Positions 7,127 to 16,051 are shown, counted from the first letter of the stretch. The stretch: 50,592 bases of DNA from Arthrobacter globiformis (GCF_003261175.1 NZ_QLNP01000072.1:1-50592); one strand, 5' to 3'. Program-made: numbers and translations. The notes: a model not told the origin generated them from the letters alone.

Positions 7127-8215
7127 TCAGAGTTCGGCCTTGCCCTGACGCCAGTACCCCATGAAGGCCACCTGCTTGCGGTCGATCCCGACGTCGCGGA
7201 CGAGGTAGCGCCGCATGTCCTTGATGACGCCGGCTTCCCCGGCGATCCACGCGTAGAACGGCAGGGCGCCGGCGGGCTTGCCGGGGTTCTTCGTGGCACC
7301 GACCGCGGCGGCGCCGAGCCGGGCCGGGGTTTCCCACAGGATCTCCTGGTCAACGTTCACGTCGTCGGGCTCCGGGCCGGCGGCGTCGGCGGACTTGATG
7401 CCCACCCAGCCCGGCACGGGGACCGCCGCCCGCACGGCTTCCTGAAGGAGTTCGCCGTGCGGCCGGGACCTGCCGATCGAGGCGCCGCGTGCCAGCCAGG
7501 TGATTTCGACGTCGGCCGCCGTCTCCAGGTCGAGGAAGTCGCCGGCCGCCGGTACTTCCAGGAACGCATGCCCGGTCATGTACTCGGGCAGGCTTTCGAG
7601 AATGGCGCTGATCGCGGGGACAGCCGTCTCGTCGCCGGCCAGGAGCACACGCCCGGCCAGGCCGGGCCGCCATTCGATGCCCGAGTACGTTTCCGCGGTG
7701 ACGCAGTGTGCCGCACGGTTGTTCGGTCCGATCAGGGTGATGGCGTCGCCCGGCCTGGCCGTCCGCGCCCAGTTCGCCGCGGGACCGCCGTGGCCGGCGG
7801 CGTCGAAATGCATCACGAAGTCGACGTCGATCTCCGGGTACACGGCGTCCAGCCGGGCCTGCCGGACGGTGTAGGTGCGCATGGAGCCGCGGGTGGCCGC
7901 ATCCATGGCCAGCCACTCCTGGTACCAGCCACTCTCCTCCATCCGGAACTTCGGCAGCGGAAGCCGGCTGCGGTCCGGCGCCAGCGAAGGAATCATGAGT
8001 TTGACGCGAAGGTCCAGGCTGTCGCCGTGGACACCGAAGTCGCGGAGCGAATAGCCGCCGAACGTCACGCGCCGGAAATTTGGGCTGAGCTCCTGCGCTG
8101 CCGAGACGGTGACATCAAACGCCAGGGTCATTGGCTCGGTGGCGAGGCCTGGACGGTCCGCGGTGGAGGTGCGGGCAGGGCTGTTTTGTACTGCACTAGT
8201 CTGTACTGCGCTCAT
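7127..8215 (-). CDS. Siderophore-interacting protein (ferric-siderophore reductase)
   Basis: A 362-residue cytoplasmic flavoprotein of the SIP/ViuB family. It has an FAD-binding region with RTYTVRQ and a C-terminal NAD(P)H domain ending FMGYWRQGKAEL. These enzymes reduce the iron in imported ferric siderophores to release it. The start ATG at 8215 forms an ATGA overlap with the stop of the ATPase gene, so it is the last gene of the five-gene iron operon. The first 30 residues are low-complexity and probably disordered. Confidence 0.92.
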   Translation of the reverse strand: MSAVQTSAVQNSPARTSTADRPGLATEPMTLAFDVTVSAAQELSPNFRRVTFGGYSLRDFGVHGDSLDLRVKLMIPSLAPDRSRLPLPKFRMEESGWYQEWLAMDAATRGSMRTYTVRQARLDAVYPEIDVDFVMHFDAAGHGGPAANWARTARPGDAITLIGPNNRAAHCVTAETYSGIEWRPGLAGRVLLAGDETAVPAISAILESLPEYMTGHAFLEVPAAGDFLDLETAADVEITWLARGASIGRSRPHGELLQEAVRAAVPVPGWVGIKSADAAGPEPDDVNVDQEILWETPARLGAAAVGATKNPGKPAGALPFYAWIAGEAGVIKDMRRYLVRDVGIDRKQVAFMGYWRQGKAEL

Positions 8216-9054
8216 GAGGCCATCTCCAGGGTCGTCGTCGAAAGGGTCGTGGTCTGAACTTTTGGGTCGGCGTGGTGCCTGCCGAGGGGGATGATCAGCG
8301 GGGTGCCGGACACCGGATCCGGCACCACCCGGGATTCCAGCCCGAAGACGTTCCGGACCAGTTCCTCGGTAATCACGCCGGACGATGCGCCCTCGGCCAC
8401 GATCTGCCCGGCCTTCAGGGCGATGACATGGTCGGCGTACCGCGCGGCGAGGTTGAGGTCGTGCAGAACGATCGCCACTGTGGTCCCGCGCTGCCGGTTG
8501 AGGTCGGTGACCAGGTCCAGCACTTCCACCTGGTGTGCCAGGTCCAGGTAGGTGGTGGGCTCGTCGAGCAGCAGCACGTCCGTTTCCTGGGCGAGCGCCA
8601 TGGCGATCCACACCCGCTGGCGCTGTCCGCCGGAGAGTTCGTCGACATTCCGCCCGGCGAGCTCCAGCGTTTCGGTGGCTACCAGCGCACGCTGCACCGC
8701 GGCGTCGTCCTTCTCCGACCAGCTGCGGAAGAAGCCCTGGTGCGGGTACCGCCCGCGGCCCACCAGGTCACGGACGGTGATGCCGTCCGGCGCCGTCGGA
8801 TGCTGCGGCAGCAGGCCGAGCGTCCGTGCCAGCTCTCGCGCCGGGCGGGAGTGGATGTCTTTGCCGTCGAGGGTGACCGTGCCGCCGGCAGGCTTGAGGA
8901 GCCGGGACAGGCCGCGCAGCAGCGTGGATTTTCCGCAGGCGTTGGCTCCCACGATCATGGTCACCTTGCCCTCGGGGATCTCCGCCGTGAGGTTTTCCAC
9001 GACCCGGCGCTGGTCGTACTGCAGCGTGAGGTCCCGGGCTTGCAGAACAGCCAT
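8212..9054 (-). CDS. Iron-siderophore ABC transporter ATP-binding protein
   Basis: A 280-residue FepC/FhuC-type ATPase. Walker A GANACGKST, Q-loop LLPQHP, signature LSGGQRQR, Walker B DVLLLDEPTTYLD and the switch histidine in VLHDLNLA are all intact. It overlaps its neighbours by a few bases on both sides (TGATG upstream, ATGA downstream). It energises uptake through the two permeases encoded upstream. The C-terminal tail after about residue 255 is longer than usual and rich in Thr. Confidence 0.95.
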   Translation of the reverse strand: MAVLQARDLTLQYDQRRVVENLTAEIPEGKVTMIVGANACGKSTLLRGLSRLLKPAGGTVTLDGKDIHSRPARELARTLGLLPQHPTAPDGITVRDLVGRGRYPHQGFFRSWSEKDDAAVQRALVATETLELAGRNVDELSGGQRQRVWIAMALAQETDVLLLDEPTTYLDLAHQVEVLDLVTDLNRQRGTTVAIVLHDLNLAARYADHVIALKAGQIVAEGASSGVITEELVRNVFGLESRVVPDPVSGTPLIIPLGRHHADPKVQTTTLSTTTLEMAS

Positions 9055-10208
9055 CAGGCATCCTTTCGGTTGGACGTGACCAGGAGCCACAGCAGGAATG
9101 GGGCCCCGAGGGCGCCGGTGACGACGCCGACCGGCAGGACGGTGCCGTCCAGCAGCAGCGGAGCGATATTGGCGGCGGCATAGTCCGCCGCCAGGACGAT
9201 CAGGGCGCCCACCAGGGCCGACGCCGGGAGGCTGGCTTTGCCGGTGAAACGGCGGGCAATGGGGCCGGCCAGAAAGGCGACGAACGCCACGGGCCCGGCG
9301 GCAGCCGTCGCCACTGCGGCGAGCCCGACGGCGGTGAGCACCAGGCCCAGCCGGGTCGCGGCCACGCGGATGCCGAGTCCCGCGGCGGCGTCGTCCCCCA
9401 GTTCGAGGATCCGCAGCGGTCCGGCCAGCAGTGCGGCGACCGGGACCAGGACCACCAGGGTCAGGGCCAGCACGCCCGCTCGGTCCCAGCTGGCGGAGTT
9501 GAGCGAGCCGTTGATCCAGATCAGCGCCTCCGCGGCGGTGCGGATGTCCGCCCGGGTCATGAGGAAGCTCACCATGGCGTGCAGCGCGGCGGCGACGCCC
9601 ACGCCGGCGAGGATGAGGCGGCTGCCGGCGGCGTTCCCTCGGCTGCCGCCGCCCAGGGATCCGCTGCGGGAAATGCCGTAGATCAGCGCCGCCACGGCCA
9701 TCGCCCCGCCGAGCGCAGCACCGGACACCGCGGCGCCGGAGGCGCCGAACACCACGATGGCCAGCACCGCGGCCGCGCTGGCGCCGTAGCTGATGCCGAT
9801 CACGTCCGGGCTGGCCAGCGGGTTGCGGAGCATGGTCTGGAACAGCGCGCCCGAGAGCCCGAAGGCCACCCCGATCAGCGTGCCGATGACCGCCCGCGGC
9901 AGCTTGGCTCCCATCACGATGAAGCTGGCGCCCGGGATCTTCTCGCCGCCGGTGAAGTGGGCGGCGAGGATTTTGAAGAAGTCGGGGATGGTCACGGTGT
10001 AGCTGCCCAGCAGGATGCTGGCGGCCAGGAGAAGCACGACGCCGGCGGCCAGTGCCGCCGTCCGGTTCAGCAGGCACCGGTTGAGCCAGTCACGTTGCCG
10101 GTTCGAAGCGCGAACGGGCAGATAATGCCGTGTTTCGGCGGTTTTGGGGGCATTATCTGCCCGTTCGCGCTTCTCTGTAGTCGCGGGGGTGGTGTGGTGC
10201 GGAGTCAC
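9054..10208 (-). CDS. Iron-siderophore ABC transporter permease (second)
   Basis: A 384-residue FecCD-family permease with about nine membrane segments. Family motifs include PRAVIGTLIGVAFGLSGALFQ, NPLASPD and GPVAFVAFLAGPIAR. The start is GTG at 10208, sharing GTGA with the stop of the first permease. The N-terminus is extended by about 45 residues before the first membrane segment, and residues 13-34 are encoded by a perfect 24-bp inverted repeat element (10106-10172) related to one in the neighbouring permease gene. It forms the membrane channel with the gene at 10205. Confidence 0.92.
   Translation of the reverse strand: MTPHHTTPATTEKRERADNAPKTAETRHYLPVRASNRQRDWLNRCLLNRTAALAAGVVLLLAASILLGSYTVTIPDFFKILAAHFTGGEKIPGASFIVMGAKLPRAVIGTLIGVAFGLSGALFQTMLRNPLASPDVIGISYGASAAAVLAIVVFGASGAAVSGAALGGAMAVAALIYGISRSGSLGGGSRGNAAGSRLILAGVGVAAALHAMVSFLMTRADIRTAAEALIWINGSLNSASWDRAGVLALTLVVLVPVAALLAGPLRILELGDDAAAGLGIRVAATRLGLVLTAVGLAAVATAAAGPVAFVAFLAGPIARRFTGKASLPASALVGALIVLAADYAAANIAPLLLDGTVLPVGVVTGALGAPFLLWLLVTSNRKDA
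10106..10172. repeat. Palindromic element inside permease gene (copy 1)
   Basis: A perfect 24-bp inverted repeat (10106-10129 and 10149-10172) with a 19-base loop. The arms contain GCGCGAACGGGCAG and its complement. It lies within codons 13-34 of the second permease and reads through in frame, encoding a segment ending HYLPVRAS. A related element sits at the same codon position in the adjacent permease gene. Confidence 0.85.
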
Positions 10209-11314
10209 AGGCCCGCCCCCTTGCCGCGGCGGACCAGCCAGACGAAGACCGGCGCCCCGATCAGGGCGGTCATGATGCCGGCCGGAACCTCGCCGGGTAG
10301 CAGGACTACCCGGCCCACGATGTCGGACACCAGCAGCAGCACGGGTGCGAGCACGGCGGAGAACGGCAGGATCCAGCGGTAGTCGGGGCCGGTCAGGGAG
10401 CGGACGGCGTGCGGGACCACGAGGCCCACGAACCCGATGGGGCCGGCCAGCGCCGTCGCCGACCCGCACAGCAGGACGATGCCCAGCGCGGTGACGGCCC
10501 GGGCCAGGCCGACGTTCTGGCCCAGGCCGCGGGCGACGTCGTCGCCCAGCGCGAGACTGTTGAGGACCCGCCCAGTCAGAAGCACGATCAGTGCCCCCGC
10601 GATGAGGAACGGCAGCCCGGGCAGCACCACGGACCAGTCGCGGCCGGCAATGCCGCCCACCTGCCAGAAGCGGAAACGGTCCAGGGTGTCCTGGCTGGAG
10701 ACCAGGATGACGTTCATCAGTGAGAACAGCCCGGCGCTCAGGGCGGCGCCCGCCAGGGCGAGCTTGACCGGCGTCGCACCGTCTCGGCCCAGGGAGGCAA
10801 TGAGGTAAACGACGACGGCGGCAGCAGCCGCGCCGATGAACGCGAACCAGATGTAGCCGGTCAGTGAGGAGATGCCGAAGACGTAGATTCCGGTGACCAC
10901 GGCCAGCGCGGCGCCGGCGTTGACGCCGATGATGCCCGGGTCCGCCAGCGGGTTGCGCGCCACGCCCTGCATGGCGGCACCGGCCAGGCCCAGCGCCGCA
11001 CCGGCGAGCAGGCCCAGGACGGTCCGCGGGATGCGGGCATGCACCACGGCATGGTCGCCGTCCGCCGGGTTGAACCGGGTCAGTGCCTGCCACACCGTTT
11101 CGAGGGACAGGCCCCGGGCGCCCACGGCCAGCGAGGCGCCGCAGACAACAACGAGCACGACGACGGCGGCCAGCAGCCAGGCGGCGCGCGGGCCGGGGAC
11201 CCTGCGCCCCGACTGGGCGCGAACTGGCAGGTAACGCCCTTCGGCGCCGGGTTTGGCGTCGTTAGCTGCCAGTTCGCGCTGGGTGGCGGGCGCCGTCGTC
11301 GTGCTCGGTGTCAT
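10205..11314 (-). CDS. Iron-siderophore ABC transporter permease (first)
   Basis: A 369-residue FecCD-family permease with roughly nine to ten membrane segments. Motifs include RIPRTVLGLLAGAALGLAGAAMQ, NPLADPGIIGVNAGAA and GPIGFVGLVVPHAVR. Residues 12-33, before the first membrane segment, are encoded by a palindromic element (11217-11279). It follows the binding-protein gene after 25 bases and overlaps the next permease gene by 4 bases. With the second permease and the ATPase it forms a siderophore importer of the FepBDGC type; the siderophore is not predictable. Confidence 0.93.
   Translation of the reverse strand: MTPSTTTAPATQRELAANDAKPGAEGRYLPVRAQSGRRVPGPRAAWLLAAVVVLVVVCGASLAVGARGLSLETVWQALTRFNPADGDHAVVHARIPRTVLGLLAGAALGLAGAAMQGVARNPLADPGIIGVNAGAALAVVTGIYVFGISSLTGYIWFAFIGAAAAAVVVYLIASLGRDGATPVKLALAGAALSAGLFSLMNVILVSSQDTLDRFRFWQVGGIAGRDWSVVLPGLPFLIAGALIVLLTGRVLNSLALGDDVARGLGQNVGLARAVTALGIVLLCGSATALAGPIGFVGLVVPHAVRSLTGPDYRWILPFSAVLAPVLLLVSDIVGRVVLLPGEVPAGIMTALIGAPVFVWLVRRGKGAGL
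11217..11279. repeat. Palindromic element inside permease gene (copy 2)
   Basis: An imperfect inverted repeat (11217-11238 with 11258-11279, 20 of 22 positions paired). The arm GCGCGAACTGGCAGGTAACG differs from copy 1 at three positions, and at two of them the opposite arm changes to keep pairing. The loops are also alike, both with TTCGGCG and TTTGG. It encodes a segment ending RYLPVRAQ in the first permease. Confidence 0.85.
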
Positions 11315-11339
11315 GGGAAGTTGCCTACTCGACCGCGGC

Positions 11340-12473
11340 TCAGACCGCGGCAGTAGCCTTATCCGCTGCGCTGGCCAGCTGCGGCAGGAATGTGTCCAGC
11401 GACCACGGCAGGCTCAGCGGCGAGGAGGCCGAGATGGACAGGGTGAGCGTGTTGTCCGAGTCCGCGACCATGGCGCCGTTCTTGATGGCCGGGATCTGGC
11501 CCAGCAGCGGGTCAGCCTTGATGGTCTCGGTGGTCTTGGCGTCCGGAACCCAGGTCACGAAGATGTCGGACTTGAGCTCGTTGGCCTTCTCTGCGGACCA
11601 CGGGATGAAGAATTCCTTGGAGCCCTTCGAGTTCTCCTCCACCACGGGGGCGAGCTTCATGCCGATCTCGCTGAGGAAGCGCGGGCGGTTGTCGTTGGCG
11701 GTGTAGACGTTCACGCCGTCGCTCTTGGCCGGCTCGAGGTTTCCGTAGATGAAGCTCTTGCCAGCGAGCTGCGGGTAGGCGGAGACCTTGTCCTTGACGG
11801 TGGCCTCGGTGTCGGCGATCAGTTTCGTGGCTTCGGCTTCCTTGCCCAGCGCCTTGCCGATGATGCTCGTGGAGTCCTGCCAGGACGTGCCGTAGGCCAG
11901 CTCGGGGTGCGCAACCACGGGCGCAATTTCCGTGAGCTTCTTGTAGTCCTCTTCCGTCAGGCCGGAGTAGGCACCCAAAATGACGTCAGGGTTGAGCTTG
12001 GCGATTTCAGTGAAGTTGATTCCGTCCGCCTCGGAGAACTGGACCGGCGCCTTGTCCGACCCGAAGCCCGCGCCGAGCTTCTCCAGCGCGGCGTCCTTCC
12101 ACGGCGTGGAGCCCTTGTCATTGCCGCCCCACTCATTCTTGGGTACGCCCACCGGAACCACGCCCAGCGCAATGGCAACGTCGTCGTTGACCCAGGAGAC
12201 CGTGACGACGCGCTTGGGCTGCGCCTTGATGGTGGTTTCACCAAAGACGTGCTTGATGGTCACGGGGAACTGCGCACTCGCGGATGAAGTGGCGCTGGCT
12301 TCCGAAGCGGAGGAAGCGGCCGGCCCCGTGGAGCACGCGGTCAGGGAAAGCGCCGCGGCGGCGAGAACGGCGGTGGCCTTGCCGGCGGTTTTGAGCAGCG
12401 AGCGGCGCGTGGTGCCAGCGGCAGCAGCACCGCGGGAAACGGCCGACCGGCCGCGGAAGAGGGGGGAAGTCAC
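11340..12473 (-). CDS. Iron-siderophore ABC transporter substrate-binding lipoprotein
   Basis: A 377-residue FecB/FepB-type binding protein. The N-terminus has a twin-arginine-like RRSLL, a hydrophobic stretch and the lipobox LTAC (about residues 44-47), followed by a Ser/Ala linker; this indicates an exported lipoprotein. The mature part has VTIKHVFGETTI, PKRVVTVSW and a late AIKNGAMVADSD, all typical. The start GTG at 12473 has an AAGGAG site. First gene of the iron operon, behind an IdeR-type box at 12506-12524. Confidence 0.93.
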   Translation of the reverse strand: MTSPLFRGRSAVSRGAAAAGTTRRSLLKTAGKATAVLAAAALSLTACSTGPAASSASEASATSSASAQFPVTIKHVFGETTIKAQPKRVVTVSWVNDDVAIALGVVPVGVPKNEWGGNDKGSTPWKDAALEKLGAGFGSDKAPVQFSEADGINFTEIAKLNPDVILGAYSGLTEEDYKKLTEIAPVVAHPELAYGTSWQDSTSIIGKALGKEAEATKLIADTEATVKDKVSAYPQLAGKSFIYGNLEPAKSDGVNVYTANDNRPRFLSEIGMKLAPVVEENSKGSKEFFIPWSAEKANELKSDIFVTWVPDAKTTETIKADPLLGQIPAIKNGAMVADSDNTLTLSISASSPLSLPWSLDTFLPQLASAADKATAAV

Positions 12474-12505
12474 GGAACTCCTTAGGTGAATGAAGCGAAC
12501 CTAAG

Positions 12506-12524
12506 TAAGGCTAGCCTATCCTTT
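12506..12524. promoter_or_regulatory. IdeR/DmdR-type iron box
   Basis: Minus-strand AAAGGATAGGCTAGCCTTA agrees at 14 of 19 positions with the DtxR-family consensus TTAGGTTAGGCTAACCTAA. It lies 33-51 bases upstream of the binding-protein start, so iron-loaded IdeR/DmdR should repress the siderophore operon. It is in the spacer shared with the divergent exporter gene and could affect that gene too. Confidence 0.8.
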
Positions 12525-12597
12525 TGAAGATTACGAAAGGTTTGCATCACGTAATTGCCCCGCGTGCCCAAAGTTACTGCAAACGGCCTTGCCAGCC

Positions 12598-12646
12598 TGG
12601 GGTGAACAATGGTTCACTCAAAGGGAGTAAACGCCCGTTCACCCCA
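12598..12646. promoter_or_regulatory. Candidate TetR operator cluster
   Basis: GTGAACAATGGTTCAC (12602-12617) is a perfect 6-bp inverted repeat with a 4-base centre. A further GTTCACCCCA (12637-12646) pairs perfectly with TGGGGTGAAC (12598-12607), so three GTGAAC half-sites occur within 50 bases. They lie 37-85 bases upstream of the exporter start. The TetR gene in the same operon is the obvious candidate to bind. Confidence 0.5.
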
Positions 12647-12682
12647 AGACGGGCACCCCTAGCCCACAAAGGTCTGCAGCAC

Positions 12683-14644
12683 ATGACAGCACCCCCTGCC
12701 CCGAAGCCAACCCGCAGCGCGTCCGCCATCACCACGGTCCTGGCGCTCAGCGGCACGCTGGTGGCACTCATGCAGACCCTGGTGGTGCCGCTGCTGCCCG
12801 ACTTTCCGCGGATCCTTTCCGTCACGCCTGACGACGCATCCTGGCTGGTGACGGCCACGCTCCTCGCCAGCGCCGTCGCCACGCCGATCGTGTCCCGCAG
12901 CGCCGACATGTACGGCAAGCGGAAGATGATGGTCATCTGCCTGGCCATCATGGTGGCCGGTTCGGTCATGGCTGCCCTGGGCGGAACCTTCCTGTGGCTG
13001 ATCATCGGACGGGCGCTGCAAGGGTTCTCCGCATCACTGATCCCGGTGGGCATCAGCATCATGCGCGATGAACTGCCGAAGGAAAAGATGGGCTCCGCGG
13101 TGGCACTCATGAGCGCCACCCTGGGCATCGGCAGCGCCATGGGCCTGCCGCTCGCCGGCCTCCTCTATGAAAGCCTCGGCTGGACGTCCATTTTCTGGGT
13201 CTCCGCGGCCGCCGGCGTACTGCTGCTACTGGCGGTTGTGCTCGTGGTTCCGGAGTCCAGGGTGCGCACTCCCGGCCGCTTCGACTATGCGGGCGCGCTG
13301 GTGCTCTCCGCCGCGCTGGGATCATTGCTCCTGGCCATCTCCAAGGGCGGCACCTGGGGCTGGGGCTCGGAACCCGTGCTGCTGCTGTTCCTCGCGGCGG
13401 CGCTGCTGCTGGCCGTCTGGATTCCCTACGAGCTCAGGGTGGGCCAGCCCATGGTGGATCTTCGCACCACGGCGCGGAGGCCTGTGCTGATGACCAACCT
13501 CGCGTCACTGCTGATCGGTTTCGCGATGTTCGCCAACATGCTCCTGACCACCCAGCAGCTCCAGCTCCCCGCTGCCACAGGTTACGGCTTCGAACTGAAC
13601 GTCATCACGGCCGGCCTCTGCATGGTGCCGTCCGGACTGGCCATGGTGGTGTTCGCCCCGGTGTCCGGCGGCATCATCCGGCGCTTCGGCGGAAAGTCCG
13701 CCCTGTTGGCCGGCGCCGGAGTGATGATCGTCGGGTATGTGGGCCGGGTCTTCTTCTACGACTCCATCACCTGGGTGATCATTGGTTCCACCGTGGTGAG
13801 CGTCGGCACGGCTATCGCCTATGCCGCGATGCCAACACTGATCATGGGTGCCGTCCCGATCACGGAGACCGCCTCCGCCAACGGCCTCAACAGCCTGGTC
13901 CGCTCCATCGGCACGTCGACCTCCAGCGCCGCCGTCGCCGCAGTGCTGACCTCGGTCACCATTCCGCTCGGCGCCGCCCGGCTGCCGTCGTTCGATGCTT
14001 TCAGGGACGTGTTCTGGATGGCCGCCCTGGCGTCCGCCGCCTCTGTCCTCGCCGCCATCTTCATTCCCCGCGTCACCACGCACCGCCCGGCCGCGCCGGC
14101 GGCAGCGGAGCTCGTGGTGCAGGGCCGCGTCCTGGCACCCGACCACCGCCCGCTTACTCCCGCCGTCGTCACCGTCCTCCAGACCGGGGGCGAACCGGTG
14201 GACTGGAGCCGCGTGGACACCGACGGCAACTATTCGGTGGCGCTGCCTGGGGCCGGGAAGTACCTCGTGGTGGCCAACGCGGCGGGCTGGGCGCCGATGG
14301 CGGAGGTCTTTGATTTCGACGGGCGCACGCTGAAGCAGAACTTCCTCCTGCAGCAGCGGCTGGAGATCAGGGGCCGGGCGGCCATCGGCCGCGAGCCCGT
14401 GACCGGCGCCGTGGTCACGCTGCTGCACGCCACCGGGGAGCACGTGGACACCGCAAGGACGGACGACGACGGCGTGTACACACTTCCGCTGCCCGCCGCC
14501 GGACGCTACATAGTGGCTATGCTTCATCCCGTGACTCATCAAGCCGTGGCGCGGAAGCTCGCCGTCGACAACCGGTCCGTGACCGTGGACCTTTCAGCCG
14601 CCCCTCTTGGGGAACGGACGGGCGGGGAGCCGGTGCGCGCATGA
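12683..14644 (+). CDS. MFS exporter (DHA2 type) with C-terminal carboxypeptidase-regulatory-like domains
   Basis: A 653-residue protein. Residues 1 to about 470 form a 14-segment drug:H+ antiporter-2 type transporter (VTPDDASWLVTATLLASAVATPI, motif A-like DMYGKRKMM, motif C-like region). Residues about 475-650 hold two tandem beta-sandwich repeats resembling carboxypeptidase-regulatory domains, each with a VxGRVL/IRGRA opening, a DTDGNYSVALP or DDDGVYTLPLP centre and a GKYLVV/GRYIVA strand. Such tails are uncommon on MFS proteins. ATG 12683 is preferred to an upstream in-frame start at 12524, which would add a non-family N-terminus overlapping the iron box. The next gene, tetR, overlaps by ATGA. 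Confidence 0.85.
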   Translation: MTAPPAPKPTRSASAITTVLALSGTLVALMQTLVVPLLPDFPRILSVTPDDASWLVTATLLASAVATPIVSRSADMYGKRKMMVICLAIMVAGSVMAALGGTFLWLIIGRALQGFSASLIPVGISIMRDELPKEKMGSAVALMSATLGIGSAMGLPLAGLLYESLGWTSIFWVSAAAGVLLLLAVVLVVPESRVRTPGRFDYAGALVLSAALGSLLLAISKGGTWGWGSEPVLLLFLAAALLLAVWIPYELRVGQPMVDLRTTARRPVLMTNLASLLIGFAMFANMLLTTQQLQLPAATGYGFELNVITAGLCMVPSGLAMVVFAPVSGGIIRRFGGKSALLAGAGVMIVGYVGRVFFYDSITWVIIGSTVVSVGTAIAYAAMPTLIMGAVPITETASANGLNSLVRSIGTSTSSAAVAAVLTSVTIPLGAARLPSFDAFRDVFWMAALASAASVLAAIFIPRVTTHRPAAPAAAELVVQGRVLAPDHRPLTPAVVTVLQTGGEPVDWSRVDTDGNYSVALPGAGKYLVVANAAGWAPMAEVFDFDGRTLKQNFLLQQRLEIRGRAAIGREPVTGAVVTLLHATGEHVDTARTDDDGVYTLPLPAAGRYIVAMLHPVTHQAVARKLAVDNRSVTVDLSAAPLGERTGGEPVRA

Positions 14645-15201
14645 GCAGCCCCAGCCAGGAGTCCATCCTCACCGCGGCGGGCCGGCTGTTCGGCGAACGC
14701 GGCTACCGGGCCGTGACGGTCAGGGACATCGCCGCTGAGGCCGGGGTTTCGGCGGCCCTGGTGATGAAACTGTTTATCTCCAAGGCCAAGCTGTTCGCAG
14801 CGGTGCAGCCGGACGAGTCGCTGCTCACCGAACTTTCCGTCCCGGCCTCCGAGCTCGGCGGCGCCCTGGTCTTCCGAGTGCTGATGCGCCGGGAACGCGG
14901 CATGCACGAGCCGTGGGCCATTATTCCGATCAATGTTCACGATGCCCCGGATCCCGAAGCGGCGCGGAACGAGCTGCGCGAACGCTACGTGGGCAGCATC
15001 GCACGGCTGATCGGGGATGGGACGCCGGACCGCCGCTATGCGTCGACTGTCACCGCGCTGATGACCGGCTTCGGCGAAACCGTGCGGACCCTGGGACTCT
15101 TCGACGGCTGGGACTTTGACGAGCTGGTGGCCTACTACGGCGGGATCGTGCAGGCGCCGATCGACGCCTGCACGGCCGCACACTCCCCAACCGCCCCCTG
15201 A
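14641..15201 (+). CDS. TetR family transcriptional regulator
   Basis: A 186-residue repressor. The N-terminal helix-turn-helix reads ILTAAGRLFGERGYRAVTVRDIAAEAGVS (written here in outline, residues about 9-37), followed by a ligand domain that I cannot assign to a class. It is translationally coupled to the exporter gene by ATGA, so it probably senses the exporter's substrate and represses the operon through the GTGAAC sites at 12598-12646. The usual YYHF motif after the recognition helix is replaced by LVMKLFISKAKLF, a variant seen in some members. Confidence 0.9.
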   Translation: MSSPSQESILTAAGRLFGERGYRAVTVRDIAAEAGVSAALVMKLFISKAKLFAAVQPDESLLTELSVPASELGGALVFRVLMRRERGMHEPWAIIPINVHDAPDPEAARNELRERYVGSIARLIGDGTPDRRYASTVTALMTGFGETVRTLGLFDGWDFDELVAYYGGIVQAPIDACTAAHSPTAP

Positions 15202-15322
15202 CCTCGCAAGGCCATTCCGGCTCCCTGCCCTCGCAAGCTCGGGCCGGGGCCCTCGCCGGATCGGCTCCACGGCCAGGGAACCCGGCGGTCGTGGCCCCAG
15301 CTCAACCTGCGGAAAGCTCGGG

Positions 15323-16051
15323 TTACGTGTAGGAGATGCTCAGCAGCAGGGCCTTGAGGGCCTGCCCTTCGGCGCCTGCCAGCCAGGACTTGGCGGCGGC
15401 GTCATTGGCGAACGGCTTTTCGATGAACTTCACGTCGGCCAGGATGACACCGTCCCCGGCCCGGATGAGCCCGTCGAGCGCGTTCCCCTGCCCTGACTTG
15501 GGAGCCCCTGCTGCCAGGTGCATCCGGTAGGTCGCGTTGCTGTCCATCCGGTCCACGTAGAACCCATAGTGGGCCGCCGGCGCGGGCTGTGCCGCAAGTC
15601 CCGGTACCGGAGCGGACTCGAAGACGGTGCGGGTCACCGGGTGGGAGACGCCGTCGGCGATCCGGCCGGAGTACACGGTGGCCTGCTCGGTGCCGCTCGC
15701 GTCGACGACCGTCGCCGTGGCGGACTCTGACGGTGACCCCCCGCCCGTGAACAGCTCAACCTTCCAGTCGCCCGGGTATTTAAAGGACACGTGGCCGTTC
15801 GGGAACGTGTACGTCTTCAGCTCGGCAGGCGCAGGAGCGGACGACGGCGTGGTTCCCGGCGTCGCTGCACCGCCGGCACCGTCGCCGGCAGCGGTGGAGC
15901 CTGAAGGGCTCGGTGATGCCGGCGCCGTCGCGGAAGCAGCCGCGGACGATGACGACGGGGCCGCCGACACCACGGCCCCGCAGCCGGCCAGGGCGAAGGC
16001 GGCGGCGGCAGCAAGGACAGAGACGACGGGGGCGCGGAACGCAGGGCGCAT
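15323..16051 (-). CDS. Lipoprotein of unknown function
   Basis: A 242-residue exported protein: signal peptide, lipobox LAGC (about residues 21-24), a low-complexity Ala/Ser/Pro/Gly stretch to about residue 78, then a globular domain of about 160 residues beginning TYTFPNGHVSFKYPGDWKVE. That opening resembles actinobacterial surface proteins with a PsbP/LpqN-like fold, but I cannot name a family with confidence. Alone in its transcription unit; 195 bases separate it from jetC upstream. Confidence 0.8.
   Translation of the reverse strand: MRPAFRAPVVSVLAAAAAFALAGCGAVVSAAPSSSSAAASATAPASPSPSGSTAAGDGAGGAATPGTTPSSAPAPAELKTYTFPNGHVSFKYPGDWKVELFTGGGSPSESATATVVDASGTEQATVYSGRIADGVSHPVTRTVFESAPVPGLAAQPAPAAHYGFYVDRMDSNATYRMHLAAGAPKSGQGNALDGLIRAGDGVILADVKFIEKPFANDAAAKSWLAGAEGQALKALLLSISYT

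Noticed and set aside
12524-12682. Upstream extension of the MFS exporter gene
   Set aside because: The extra 53 residues do not look like an MFS N-terminus, and the region contains the iron box and the GTGAAC operators.
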